Origin: Spirosoma profusum
Lineage (GTDB): Bacteria > Bacteroidota > Bacteroidia > Cytophagales > Spirosomataceae
DNA length: 34,093 nucleotides
Assembly (NCBI RefSeq): GCF_014699005.1
Contig: NZ_JACWZY010000052.1
Span: 1 to 34,093, forward strand
Direction of reading: 5' to 3'
Part shown: one piece after another, positions 8,470 to 16,029 of the stretch
How the letters are laid out: each line of letters begins with the position of its first letter
Position numbering within the stretch: position 1 is the first letter of the stretch
Translations under genes and position numbers: made by a program
The notes under the pieces: model-generated
What the model saw: only the letters and a program-made list of their open reading frames with translations
What the model was told of the DNA's origin: nothing
The model's database searches: none

Positions 8470-9657
8470 ATGCAATCCCAACTTACTGCCGCTCAACTAC
8501 GAGCCGATACGCCAGGCTGCCAGAATAGCCTGTTTCTCAATAGTGCCGGCGCTTCCCTAATGCCGCAGCCCGTCGTAAAGGCGATGCAGGATTATCTGCA
8601 GTTGGAAACCCAATTAGGTGGTTATGAGGTCGAACGGGTACGCCAGGCACAGATTGGCCGATTTTACGAGGAAACCGCCCACCTATTGAACACCCGGCCC
8701 GAACATATTGCGTTTGCCTACAGCGCTACCTATGCCACATTTCAGGCCCTATCGGCCATTCCGTTTCGGGAAGGTGATACCATTTTGACTACGACGAATG
8801 ATTACGTGTCTAACCAGCTAGCCTTTCTCTCCATGCAGCAGCGGTTAGGCATTCAATTACTTCGAATTCATAACCTGCCCAATGGCGACCTGGATTTGAC
8901 GCATGCCGAGGAGTTGATCCGCACACACCAGCCAGTCCTAGTGGCGATAACGCACATCCCAACCAACTCTGGGCTGGTACTTCCGGCGGAGGAAGTAGGC
9001 AAACTGTGCCAGCAATACGGTGTCTGGTATTTACTGGATGCGGCTCAGTCGGTGGGGCAGTTACCGCTCGACGTTGCCCGTATTCAGCCTGACTTTCTGG
9101 TCGCCACGGGCCGTAAGTTTCTGCGTGGACCACGGAACACAGGTTTTTTGTATGTTTCGGATCGGGTGCTGACGGCTGGCCTTTCTCCCCTATTTGTTGA
9201 TCGACGAGCCGCTACCTGGACTGAGCCAGACACCTATGCCTTACAGTTGGGTGCCCGCCGGTTTGAACCCCAGGAGATTTCGCTGCTGAGTGTCGGGTTA
9301 GCCGAAGCGGTCGGGTATGCCAATCTGGTCGGTATAGAGGCTATTGCCCAGCAGAACCAACGGCTGATGCACCGGCTCCGAACAGGCCTAGAACAGCTTG
9401 ACGGGATTACCTTACTGGATTGGGGTTCCTGCCAAAGCAACCTGCTAACCTTTCACACGGCTCATCACCCGTTATCAGCGCTTGAGGCCGCTTTGCGACA
9501 CGGTCGAGTGGTGTTCACTACGCAGTACCCAGGTTCTGCCCTAATCGATTTTGGACGGAAAGGTATAGACTCGCTGGTTCGACTTTCGCCCCACTATTTT
9601 AACACGCTGGATGAAATGGATGAGGTGGTCGATTTGATGGCTCATTTTTTACGTTAA
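8470..9657 (+). CDS. Class V aminotransferase-fold PLP enzyme (cysteine desulfurase/epimerase-like)
   Basis: A 396-aa fold-type I PLP enzyme counted from the ATG at 8470. I prefer this ATG to an upstream one at 8428, because NSLFLNSAGASLMPQPV is the normal beginning of the family. LLDAAQSVGQLPLDV gives the Asp (D190) that pairs with the PLP ring nitrogen. VATGRKFLRGPRNTGFLYV holds the PLP Lys (K216), and the R-G-P-R-N-T-G part is typical of a NifS/SufS or isopenicillin-N-epimerase-like subgroup. I see no obvious SufS-type catalytic Cys loop, so a true desulfurase is not assured. It is divergent from the MocR gene and followed after 40 bp by a DinB-type gene. Control by MocR is likely. Confidence 0.9.
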   Translation: MQSQLTAAQLRADTPGCQNSLFLNSAGASLMPQPVVKAMQDYLQLETQLGGYEVERVRQAQIGRFYEETAHLLNTRPEHIAFAYSATYATFQALSAIPFREGDTILTTTNDYVSNQLAFLSMQQRLGIQLLRIHNLPNGDLDLTHAEELIRTHQPVLVAITHIPTNSGLVLPAEEVGKLCQQYGVWYLLDAAQSVGQLPLDVARIQPDFLVATGRKFLRGPRNTGFLYVSDRVLTAGLSPLFVDRRAATWTEPDTYALQLGARRFEPQEISLLSVGLAEAVGYANLVGIEAIAQQNQRLMHRLRTGLEQLDGITLLDWGSCQSNLLTFHTAHHPLSALEAALRHGRVVFTTQYPGSALIDFGRKGIDSLVRLSPHYFNTLDEMDEVVDLMAHFLR

Positions 9658-9696
9658 GCTTTTCCGAAAATCGAGATTAATTTAACCAATTCCCCG

Positions 9697-10302
9697 ATGC
9701 AGAGCGATTATCTACAAAGCGCGATCCGCCAGTTTGAGTATTATAGATTACTGGGCGAAAAAACACTAGCTCAACTCCCTGATGATGCCCTCTTCTGGCA
9801 ATACAACGCGGAGAGCAACAGCATTGCCATCCTGGTAAAGCACCTTTGGGGTAACATGGTAAGTCGTTGGACAGATTTTCTAACCACCGATGGAGAAAAA
9901 AGCTGGCGTGACCGGGAGGGCGAGTTTACTAATGATATTCAGTCCCGAGCCGAATTGCTTCAGAAATGGGATGAAGGTTGGCGCATACTTCTTGATACGC
10001 TCCAATCGCTACGGGAAGAAGACCTAAGAAAAACCATATATATCCGAAATCAGGGTCATACGGTGCTGGAAGCCATCAACCGGCAGTTAGCCCATTATCC
10101 CTATCACATTGGTCAACTGGTATTTCTGGGGAAAATGCTGACCCAAAACTGGACGTCACTATCGATTCCAAGAGGTGAATCTGGTCAGTATAACGCTCAA
10201 AAATTTGCTCAGCCGAAACGTAAAGAACACTTTACGACTGAATATGTAAAGTCGGATAAACTGATTGATACGAACGGATCAACCACAGAATCAACACTAT
10301 GA
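9697..10302 (+). CDS. DinB-superfamily protein, DUF1572 type
   Basis: A 201-aa four-helix-bundle protein. The N-terminus SAIRQFEYYRLLGEKTLAQL is followed by a conserved segment with ILVKHLWGNMVSRWTDFL and later HYPYHIGQLVFLGKML. The His in KHLWGN and the two His of HYPYHIGQ are the metal ligands expected of DinB/DUF1572 proteins. The role of the family is unclear; relatives include bacillithiol or mycothiol transferases. Its ATGA overlap with the next gene (stop 10302, start 10299) implies an operon. The tail after about residue 165 is polar and probably disordered. Confidence 0.87.
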   Translation: MQSDYLQSAIRQFEYYRLLGEKTLAQLPDDALFWQYNAESNSIAILVKHLWGNMVSRWTDFLTTDGEKSWRDREGEFTNDIQSRAELLQKWDEGWRILLDTLQSLREEDLRKTIYIRNQGHTVLEAINRQLAHYPYHIGQLVFLGKMLTQNWTSLSIPRGESGQYNAQKFAQPKRKEHFTTEYVKSDKLIDTNGSTTESTL

Positions 10303-10676
10303 CCCAGGAACAAGCCCTTCATTTTGCCGATGAGTGGATCGGTGCCTTTAATGCTCATGACCTGGACGCCATTATGGCGCACTATGCCGATGAGCTGGAA
10401 TTTTATTCGCCTTTCATTCCGCTGCTAACGTTTAATGAAACAGGCTGTATCACCAGCAAAGGTGATCTGGAACGCTATTTTCAAGTAGGCCTGAGCACCT
10501 ACCCCGACCTGCATTTTACCCTGCACCATGTTTTTGTAGGTATGCACACGATGGTTCTCTATTACACGTCAGTAAATGGCCGACTAGCTAGCGAAGTCTT
10601 TCAATTGAATGAGCGCGGCCAGGCACAGAAGGTGTTCTGCCACTATACCTTGGACAACTCCCGAGTAGCCCTATAA
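10299..10676 (+). CDS. NTF2-like / SnoaL-like protein
   Basis: A 125-aa cone-fold protein of the nuclear transport factor 2 superfamily. AFNAHDLDAIMAHYADELEF is the standard first helix and strand, GDLERYFQVGLSTYPDLHF the middle, and HYTLD near the end closes the sheet. Such proteins act as small hydrolases, isomerases or binding pockets; no catalytic Asp/His pair can be assigned with confidence. It overlaps the DUF1572 gene by 4 bp (ATGA), so the two are co-translated, and is followed 29 bp later by another DinB-like gene. Confidence 0.85.
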   Translation: MTQEQALHFADEWIGAFNAHDLDAIMAHYADELEFYSPFIPLLTFNETGCITSKGDLERYFQVGLSTYPDLHFTLHHVFVGMHTMVLYYTSVNGRLASEVFQLNERGQAQKVFCHYTLDNSRVAL

Positions 10677-10705
10677 GTCGCACCTCCAGCTAAATTCCAC
10701 TTTTT

Positions 10706-11131
10706 ATGAGCGCTAATGCCTTGTTAGCCCATGCCGTCAAAGTGTTAGCCTATCGGTTCATCAAAGCGACCACTGGCTCAACCGACAGCTTTGCCGGGTA
10801 TAAACTAAGCCCACATACCCGAAGTCCGAATGAAATCCTGAATCATATGTATGATCTGACCGTCAAAACTATAATGATGATTCAACAAGGTCATTTTAAC
10901 TGTCCGATACCTGAGGTTTTACCGTTTGAGCCTGAACGGGACCGATTAATAGATGGACTCGGAGAGCTGCGGACAACAATAGAATCCAACCTGATTGAGG
11001 ATGACGTTTGTGAACGACTACAGGGACCACTTTTAGATCTGGCCTCACACATTGGACAGTTAGCGATGCTTAACGGCCTCAACGGCACTATTATTCAACG
11101 GGAAAACTATTATGGGGCAGAAATAAACTAG
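10706..11131 (+). CDS. DinB-like four-helix protein (141 aa)
   Basis: A 141-aa helical protein. The layout of an N-terminal helix, SPNEILNHMYDLTVKTIMMI, a helical middle (RDRLIDGLGELRTTIESN) and LLDLASHIGQLAMLNGLNG fits the DinB superfamily. His in LNHMYDL and ASHIGQ are the likely metal ligands. Compared with the DUF1572 protein two genes upstream it is shorter and more divergent. It is the third and last gene of the co-directional set after the aminotransferase gene. Function unknown. Confidence 0.7.
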   Translation: MSANALLAHAVKVLAYRFIKATTGSTDSFAGYKLSPHTRSPNEILNHMYDLTVKTIMMIQQGHFNCPIPEVLPFEPERDRLIDGLGELRTTIESNLIEDDVCERLQGPLLDLASHIGQLAMLNGLNGTIIQRENYYGAEIN

Positions 11132-11557
11132 GTGCTTAGCTCTTACTGATGGCGATTCCTGACTATTTTTCGGGAACGCTTCTATGTTCATGTGTTATCA
11201 ACTGAGCCATCAGATTTGAACTCTCGCAAATTCATCCTTCAATTGATCAGGTGCGTTATTTATGCTACATTTTGCATTTTTCTGTTATACGGTTCTTAGA
11301 ATTGAAAACTGCTTGGCTCTTCATAACTTGTACTATTCATAGTGATTGACCAGGGAATGTAACCTTTTCGTGAACGATTTCAGCCAAGAACGACTAAAGG
11401 ATAATCCCTTCAGTTATACGGAGCAGTCACATGCTTTTTAAGTTTAGCATTACCAACCTGATAATTCTGTAACTTCAACGCTCACAACCTGCTTGCTGGA
11501 TTGAAAATAGATTTCTCACTTCTCATATCTTTTACATGAGATAGTCCCTATTTTGTC
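11132..11557. other. Non-coding stretch left of the serine recombinase
   Basis: I see no convincing gene in these 426 bp. The only structured content is the pair of blocks at 11365-11379 and 11411-11423 that recur upstream of the IS256 element (see the repeat entries). Stop codons are dense in all frames. The recombinase promoter and possibly a res-like site would be expected here, but no clear array of inverted 12-mers is visible. Confidence 0.5.
11365..11423 (+). repeat. Two-block repeat upstream of the recombinase, shared with 13642-13679
   Basis: TTTTCGTGAACGATT (11365-11379) and CAGTTATACGGAG (11411-11423) recur as TTTTCGTGAATGATT and CAGTTATATGGAG at 13642-13656 and 13667-13679, with one mismatch each but a spacer of 10 instead of 31 bp. 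Both copies lie just 5' of a recombinase or transposase gene on the same strand. Confidence 0.6.
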
Positions 11558-12163
11558 ATGAAGTTAGGTTACGCCCGAGTCTCTACGCAAGATCAAAACC
11601 TGGCACTTCAGCTTGATGCCCTTAAAGCAACTGGCTGCTCAAAAATTTTTCAGGAGAAAGCCAGTGGAAGTAAAATCGAACGGCCTGAATTGAACAGGTT
11701 ACTCGAACTCATCCGAGAAGGGGATACGTTGGTGATTTGGAAGTTGGATCGACTGGGCCGTCCCCTGAATCACTTGATCGAGGTTATGACTCAGTTAGAG
11801 GAGCAACATGTTGGCTTAGTTAGTCTAAACGATCCAATTGACACCACTACGGCTCAAGGCCGACTGGTCTTTCGCATTTTTGCCAGTTTAGCCGAGTTCG
11901 AGCGAGAGGTGATTCGTGAACGTACCTTAGCGGGGCTCGCTTCCGCTCGTCGACGGGGTCAACTTTTAGGTCGACGCAAAGAGCTTTCCAAAGCGGCTGA
12001 GCAGAAAGCCCGCATTGGTGAAAGCCTTTACAAAGAGGCCAAGTACTCCGTCGAACAAATCGCCCGCGAATTACACTTCTCTAAAACCACTTTATATAAG
12101 TACCTCCGCCAACGAGGGGTTGAAATAGGCGCTTCAGATCAAAGTTCAGTTTCTATATCTTAG
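11558..12163 (+). CDS. Serine recombinase (resolvase/invertase family)
   Basis: A 201-aa small serine recombinase. MKLGYARVSTQDQNLALQLD carries the nucleophile Ser (S9 in YARVS). IWKLDRLGRPLNHLIEVM has the catalytic Arg pair, and FASLAEFEREVIRERT is the long E-helix region for dimerisation and DNA contact. RRRGQLLGRRKELS leads into a C-terminal helix-turn-helix (EQIARELHFSKTTLYKYLR). This is the complete domain order of the Tn3-resolvase/Pin group. It stands alone without a cognate transposase in view, so it is either a remnant of a Tn3-like unit or a local resolvase. It is convergent with the RES-Xre pair. Confidence 0.93.
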   Translation: MKLGYARVSTQDQNLALQLDALKATGCSKIFQEKASGSKIERPELNRLLELIREGDTLVIWKLDRLGRPLNHLIEVMTQLEEQHVGLVSLNDPIDTTTAQGRLVFRIFASLAEFEREVIRERTLAGLASARRRGQLLGRRKELSKAAEQKARIGESLYKEAKYSVEQIARELHFSKTTLYKYLRQRGVEIGASDQSSVSIS

Positions 12164-12200
12164 AAAAGAAGCAGAAATCTGTCATTTAACATTTATTAAA

Positions 12201-12360
12201 CGTGCGTAGCTGTTGCACAACTATTTTAAAACATGGTTTGTCCGCAAATCTGGTTGCTGGTTGGTTCTGAAATCAGCCATTTAGTCAACGAAATACCTTG
12301 AATTGCCTTAATTCCATTATTCCCTAACTATTGAAGTGAGTTATGCAACAGCCACGCATG
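12201..12360. repeat. MITE-like element with 21-bp imperfect terminal inverted repeats
   Basis: CGTGCGTAGCTGTTGCACAAC (12201-12221) is inverted at 12340-12360 (GTTATGCAACAGCCACGCATG), with only a few mismatches and the core GCTGTTGCAYAACT kept. The 160-bp unit holds no gene. It could be a non-autonomous element or the collapsed ends of an IS whose transposase was lost. I see no target duplication. Confidence 0.55.
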
Positions 12361-12435
12361 TTGTGGAGTTGTAGAAATGCAGCCCACTTCTTTTAGAGAC
12401 TAATTTACCAGCTGTATTATGGGTACGGAATGCTT

Positions 12436-12531
12436 TCAACGATCATAGTGCAGAACCGTTGTCGTGATGTCGTGTTTAATTTGATTCATCATTGCCAGCT
12501 CATCGGCAATTCGATTAAACTTACCCTTCAC
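12436..12531 (-). other. Possible short peptide or 3' gene remnant after the RES gene
   Basis: A 31-codon GTG-started frame reading KFNRIADELAMMNQIKHDI and ending VLHYDR. It looks like a helical, coiled-coil protein end rather than random translation. An in-frame stop lies immediately before the GTG, so if it is a relic its N-terminus is gone. It follows the toxin gene by 12 bp on the same strand. Low support. Confidence 0.2.
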
Positions 12532-12543
12532 CTAATCAGTCGG

Positions 12544-13011
12544 TTACCTAGACCACAAGCGCGGATCAATCACTAATGGTTTCTCGTCAACGATCCGAAT
12601 CAATTCATAGCTGGCATGAGCCGGATGCAGTAAGTAGTTGAGACCATCCGGCATCACTGAAGAAGGTACTCCCAGCGCTAAGACATCAGGCTTCGCTAAC
12701 CACTGGACTAGAATCTGTTGGCTTCTGCTATAGGTATTCTCCTGACAATAAGAAGGGAGATCAGCTGCTTGTAGGATTCGTTGACTAGCATCACTAATCT
12801 CCAGACTGAATAATCGATACGCAGGCAGTTCATCATAAGCCACTTGCGGCATATGCACTAAGATTTCAACTAAGGCTAAAGCGGGGTGTTCAGCTGTATA
12901 GAGGATTCCCACACCCGGAGGATTCCAGCGTCCCCCGTTTAGCCACGTTCCCGTAATATCCAAGGGACGATCAGCATATTTCTGCCGTACGACTCGATAG
13001 ACTATGGCCAT
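12544..13011 (-). CDS. RES-domain toxin of a type II toxin-antitoxin pair
   Basis: A 155-aa RES domain protein. TWLNGGRWNPPGVGILYTAE supplies the conserved Arg (R28). HPALALVEILVH gives Glu (E49), and LGVPSSVMPD gives the Ser (S117/118) that name the family; DPRLWSR closes it. Characterised RES toxins (ParT, MbcT) consume NAD+ by hydrolysis or phosphorolysis or ADP-ribosylate a host enzyme. Which activity this one has is unknown. It begins 4 bp after the antitoxin stop in the usual antitoxin-first order, so the pair is co-transcribed. The key residues are all present, so it is probably functional. Confidence 0.9.
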   Translation of the reverse strand: MAIVYRVVRQKYADRPLDITGTWLNGGRWNPPGVGILYTAEHPALALVEILVHMPQVAYDELPAYRLFSLEISDASQRILQAADLPSYCQENTYSRSQQILVQWLAKPDVLALGVPSSVMPDGLNYLLHPAHASYELIRIVDEKPLVIDPRLWSR

Positions 13012-13014
13012 CTC

Positions 13015-13443
13015 TTACCCAAAGATACCATAATCGATCCGACCTAGCACACGGTCCACCAGTGTGTAGCCTGTAACGGTATCCAGCGTCTGTAAAGGCG
13101 TCTGATAGTCTAGCTCTCGCAAGGGAGTCCTTAACCAACCCAAAACAGTAGATGTTCGCCCTTCAAAGGTATCTAAGGCGTGGCGTAGTAGATTCTCCAG
13201 CAGCAGAAGACGCTCAGAGGCATCTTGACTGATGCGTTGTTCCGTCTTGAGACGATGAAGATAGGAGGCTGACAGGCCTAAAGCAGCGGCCATTTCTTTA
13301 TCGGTTAACCCCACAAGCTTAGCCACCCGATCAGCTTCGGTTCGCAGCACCCTTTGTCGACTGCGGATGATAATCTCCTGTTCGCTAAAGAGTTTACTCA
13401 TGAGTGAGTGATTAAGTAAAGTGATGGGTAAGGCTAGAGCCAT
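13015..13443 (-). CDS. Xre/MbcA/ParS-type antitoxin (DUF2384)
   Basis: A 142-aa antitoxin that should neutralise the RES toxin by direct binding and repress the operon. Residues 40-80 form a helix-turn-helix (LVGLTDKEMAAALGLSASYL, then HRLKTEQRISQDASERL). The C-terminal DUF2384 part has GWLRTPLRELDYQTPLQTLD and ends RVLGRIDYGIFG, the tail that inserts into the toxin site in relatives. An internal ATG at 13401 (MSKLFSEQEII) is an alternative start that would remove a 14-residue hydrophobic leader; I keep the longer form only because it is open. Repeats just upstream of 13443 suit autoregulation. Confidence 0.88.
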   Translation of the reverse strand: MALALPITLLNHSLMSKLFSEQEIIIRSRQRVLRTEADRVAKLVGLTDKEMAAALGLSASYLHRLKTEQRISQDASERLLLLENLLRHALDTFEGRTSTVLGWLRTPLRELDYQTPLQTLDTVTGYTLVDRVLGRIDYGIFG

Positions 13444-13448
13444 AGTAA

Positions 13449-13497
13449 TGAACTTTTAGACTAAGCTAACTACAAAAGTTCACTTTATAAAGTTCAT
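13449..13497. promoter_or_regulatory. Operator-like repeats upstream of the RES-Xre pair
   Basis: TGAACTTTT (13449-13457) is perfectly inverted at 13474-13482 (AAAAGTTCA). A third copy AAAGTTCAT lies at 13489-13497, and the last two copies surround the palindrome ACTTTATAAAGT (13482-13493). Three half-sites directly before the antitoxin start suggest binding by the Xre antitoxin (inference). Confidence 0.6.
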
Positions 13498-13641
13498 GTC
13501 GGCCTTCAGAGTCAACCAGTTTGCCTTGCTTTGAAAAGGTTGCCCCAATGACTATAGCTTACTGGAAGGCATTTCCCTACGTCAGAAGCCTTTCAAGAAA
13601 GAGTAGCTCAAGTCGAATCAGGTTGATAATTAAACTGTATC

Positions 13642-13679
13642 TTTTCGTGAATGATTACGGGTTAATCAGTTATATGGAG
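13642..13679 (+). repeat. Second copy of the two-block repeat, abutting the IS256 end
   Basis: TTTTCGTGAATGATT (13642-13656) and CAGTTATATGGAG (13667-13679) match the blocks upstream of the serine recombinase at 11365-11423. The second block runs directly into the IS256 terminal repeat. Confidence 0.6.
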
Positions 13680-13700
13680 AGTGTTCAGTAAAGTGTGTCA
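13679..13700 (+). repeat. IS256 left terminal inverted repeat
   Basis: A 22-bp end starting GAGTGTTCAG. It pairs with 14980-15001 at 19 of 22 positions and lies 28 bp upstream of the transposase start. Confidence 0.8.
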
Positions 13701-13728
13701 AGTTATGATTTGCTAACTTGACAATCAA

Positions 13729-14974
13729 ATGGATATAAAAGGAGATAAAAACGGCTTTGATTATGAAGCCTTTCGCCAGGAAACCATCGCTAAGATGCTA
13801 GCGGGCGAGAAGGAACTGACAGGCAAAGATGGTCTGTTGGCTCCATTATTGAAAGATTTACTTGATGCTGCCCTATCGGGTGAGATGCAGGCTCACCTTG
13901 AGCAAAACCGGCCTAACCGACGTAACGGCAGCAAGGCCAAGCAGGTCAAGACCGGGCATGGTCCAGTCGAGATAGCGATGCCGCGTGATCGGGATGGCTC
14001 GTTTGAACCAAAGATCATCGGCAAGCGGCAAACGACCCTAGGCGAAGGCTTGGACAACCGCATTCTTTCCCTCTACAGCAAGGGCATGTCCTATGAAGAC
14101 ATCCAGGAACACCTGGAGGATTTATATGGCTTGGAGATCAGCACCGGCCAGTTATCAACCATCACCGACAAAATACTTCCTATCGTTGAGCAATGGCGTT
14201 CTCGCCCCTTGGAACCGGTTTATGCCTTTGTGTGGCTGGACGCTGTACATTTCAACGTAAGGCAAGACGGTAAAGTCATCAGTAAAGCCGCCTACAACAT
14301 CTTAGCGGTTGATTTACAAGGACGTAAGGACTTACTAGGCATCCACATCGGTGATGCCGAAAGTGCCCGTTTGTGGCTCTCCACCCTGACTGATTTACAG
14401 GCCAGAGGGGTCAAAGACCTATTAATCTGCTCGATTGATAACCTCTCTGGGTTTGGTGATGCCATCGAAACAGTCTACCCCAAAGCTGATGTGCAGCTTT
14501 GTTTGGTACATCAGGTGCGCACATCAATGCGGTATGTGGTCTGTAAGGATCAGAAAGCGGTGGCAGCTGATTTAAAACCCATTTATCAGTCGGCTACTGT
14601 AACTGGGGCGGAACAAAAGCTGGCTGATTTTACAGACCGATGGGGGCAGAAGTATCCGTTGGTTGTTGAAAGTTGGCAACGGAATTGGTTGCGCTTAACT
14701 CGATTTTTTGAGTATCCAGCCGCTATTCGTAGGGTGGTCTACACGACCGCTCCGGCGGCCCGGCAACACAGTTGACGGCTTCCATCGGCAAATACGGTGT
14801 GTAACTAAATCGAAAGGAGCTTTTTCGTCTGAGACGGCCTTATTGAAGTTGCTTTATTTGACGACCCAACGCATCATCAGTGGCTGGCAGTTACCCTTGC
14901 AAAATTGGGCCGTAACACTCCAACAATTGACAATATTGTTTGAAGATCGTGTCCGAAAGCACATTACAATCTGA
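13729..14974 (+). pseudogene. IS256-family transposase, broken by a 16-bp insertion near the third catalytic residue
   Basis: Mutator-type DDE transposase of about 410 codons once repaired. KDLLDAALSGEMQAHLEQ, RRNGSKAKQVKTGHGPVEIA and LDNRILSLYSKGMSYEDIQE form the N-terminal part. YAFVWLDAVHFNVRQ holds the first Asp, and LLICSIDNLSGFGDAIETVY and VQLCLVHQVRTS the second. The frame fails after RRVVYTT and ends after eight foreign residues. In the next frame it resumes at NTVDGFHRQIR and runs to 14974 through KSKGAFSSETALLKLLYL. Removing 14748-14763 gives YTT directly joined to NTVDGFHR, the family sequence. The residue at the usual catalytic Glu (TNxxEGFHR) is Asp here. Confidence 0.9.
14748..14763 (-). 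repeat. 16-bp GC-rich insertion, copy A (in IS256 transposase)
   Basis: Top strand CGCTCCGGCGGCCCGG, that is CCGGGCCGCCGGAGCG on the minus strand, identical to copy B in the IS3 element. It is flanked by the same base on both sides. Excision restores ACG ACC AAC ACA (T-T-N-T), the canonical IS256 sequence. Confidence 0.85.
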
Positions 14975-14979
14975 GGAAA

Positions 14980-15001
14980 TGACACACTTCATTGAACATT
15001 C
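14980..15001 (-). repeat. IS256 right terminal inverted repeat
   Basis: TGACACACTTCATTGAACATTC, the inverted partner of 13679-13700. It starts 5 bp after the transposase stop and ends 72 bp from the last codon of the surface-protein operon. Confidence 0.8.
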
Positions 15002-15073
15002 CCAGAAAACCTATAATTATGGTACTTTATATTTGTTAAATAGAACTATCTCTTCGTATGATTTTCTTCTCTC

Positions 15074-15982
15074 TTACTGTTTCACGATCTTCTTAGCTAT
15101 TCGTTGTCCCTGCACGATACTCCGCACGAAATAGACACCGCCAGATAGATTAGAAACGACGAACCGGGTGTTGTTAAAACCAACTTTCGCATTCAGTGAA
15201 TTACTTTGTTTAACATTTCCCTGATTATCAATCAGATCAAACGTAATATTCATCTGCTCAATGGCGCTGAAATATTTCAGTTCGATTATGTCGGTTGTTG
15301 GGTTCGGGTAGGCCTGCACCGAGAGCGTAGCAATGTCTTCTCCTTCGCCGGTCGGCGATATTCCCAACTGAGCCTGTTTTTGTTTCAATACCTCGTCTAG
15401 CTTAATGATACCACTCATTTGCTCGATCGGGAGAGCCGACAACGTAGCGCGCTGGCCAGAACGGGTATAAAAACTATTCCGAATGTGCAACGCCATTTTT
15501 GATTCCGCAAACTGCAGGAATGGGTCATCGTTTGCTAATACGTTTACCTGTTCCGAGCTGCCTCCCTTTCCTTTAAAGGTGAACAAAGCCACCGGTTCTC
15601 CTTTCGTGAACGTACCATAATTGGTTTCTGACGGGGATTTGCCAATTATATAGTAAGCCCATCCAGAATCCCCGGTAAAACCTTCAGGCGCCACTAGTTT
15701 GTAGGGACTCTTTTCCCAGCTACCTTTCAGATCGCGGATATCCGTTAAAACAAAACTGGCAGGTACTTTCAGGGAAAATTGTGCCGTAGCGCCCCGGTCT
15801 TCTGATTCCGGATTGTTGGCGTTCGGAGTATCATAGCCCGGAACGATCCAGGCTGTGAACAGCCCCGTCGCCGGATCATGTGTCACCATAAACCGGACAT
15901 CACTGTTCGATACCATAACATTTGATTGCGCCCAGGTCAGTGTTGCACTAAGCCAGATAAAAAGAAGACTAATGTATTTCAT
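15074..15982 (-). CDS. Secreted protein with shared N-terminal module and T9SS type A sorting domain
   Basis: A 302-aa protein. The signal peptide is MKYISLLFIWLSATLTWAQ. Residues 25-190 are the module shared with the two genes upstream: RFMVTHDPATGLFTAWIVPG, ATAQFSLKVPASFVLTDIRD, YYIIGKSPSETNYGTFTKGE, IRNSFYTRSGQ. From about residue 220, VQAYPNPTTDIIELKYFS to GVYFVRSIVQGQRIAKKIVKQ is a Por-secretion-system (type A) C-terminal signal, removed during export through the outer membrane. It is the last gene of the four-gene block and the only one with a recognisable T9SS signal. It could be the anchored or released partner of the larger proteins; that is inference. The IS256 element sits 72 bp downstream. 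Confidence 0.88.
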   Translation of the reverse strand: MKYISLLFIWLSATLTWAQSNVMVSNSDVRFMVTHDPATGLFTAWIVPGYDTPNANNPESEDRGATAQFSLKVPASFVLTDIRDLKGSWEKSPYKLVAPEGFTGDSGWAYYIIGKSPSETNYGTFTKGEPVALFTFKGKGGSSEQVNVLANDDPFLQFAESKMALHIRNSFYTRSGQRATLSALPIEQMSGIIKLDEVLKQKQAQLGISPTGEGEDIATLSVQAYPNPTTDIIELKYFSAIEQMNITFDLIDNQGNVKQSNSLNAKVGFNNTRFVVSNLSGGVYFVRSIVQGQRIAKKIVKQ

Positions 15983-16029
15983 GGTTATTAGTTAGTTTTA
16001 GTACGTACCGTTTCCGACTGATTCTGTAC

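Larger units (their letters stand above)
13679..15001 (+). mobile_element. IS256-family insertion sequence with disrupted transposase
   Basis: The 22-bp ends at 13679-13700 and 14980-15001 are inverted copies with 19/22 matches (GAGTGTTCAGTAAAGTGTGTCA against GAATGTTCAATGAAGTGTGTCA). The 1.3-kb length and single transposase are standard for the family. No 8-9-bp target duplication is visible. The transposase carries a 16-bp insertion (14748-14763), so this copy cannot make a normal enzyme unless the extra bases are bypassed. Confidence 0.88.

Noticed and set aside
8975..8995. CTTCCGGCGGAGGAAG, GC-rich and palindromic
   Set aside because: It is in-frame coding sequence (LPAEEV) of the class V aminotransferase with normal family residues.
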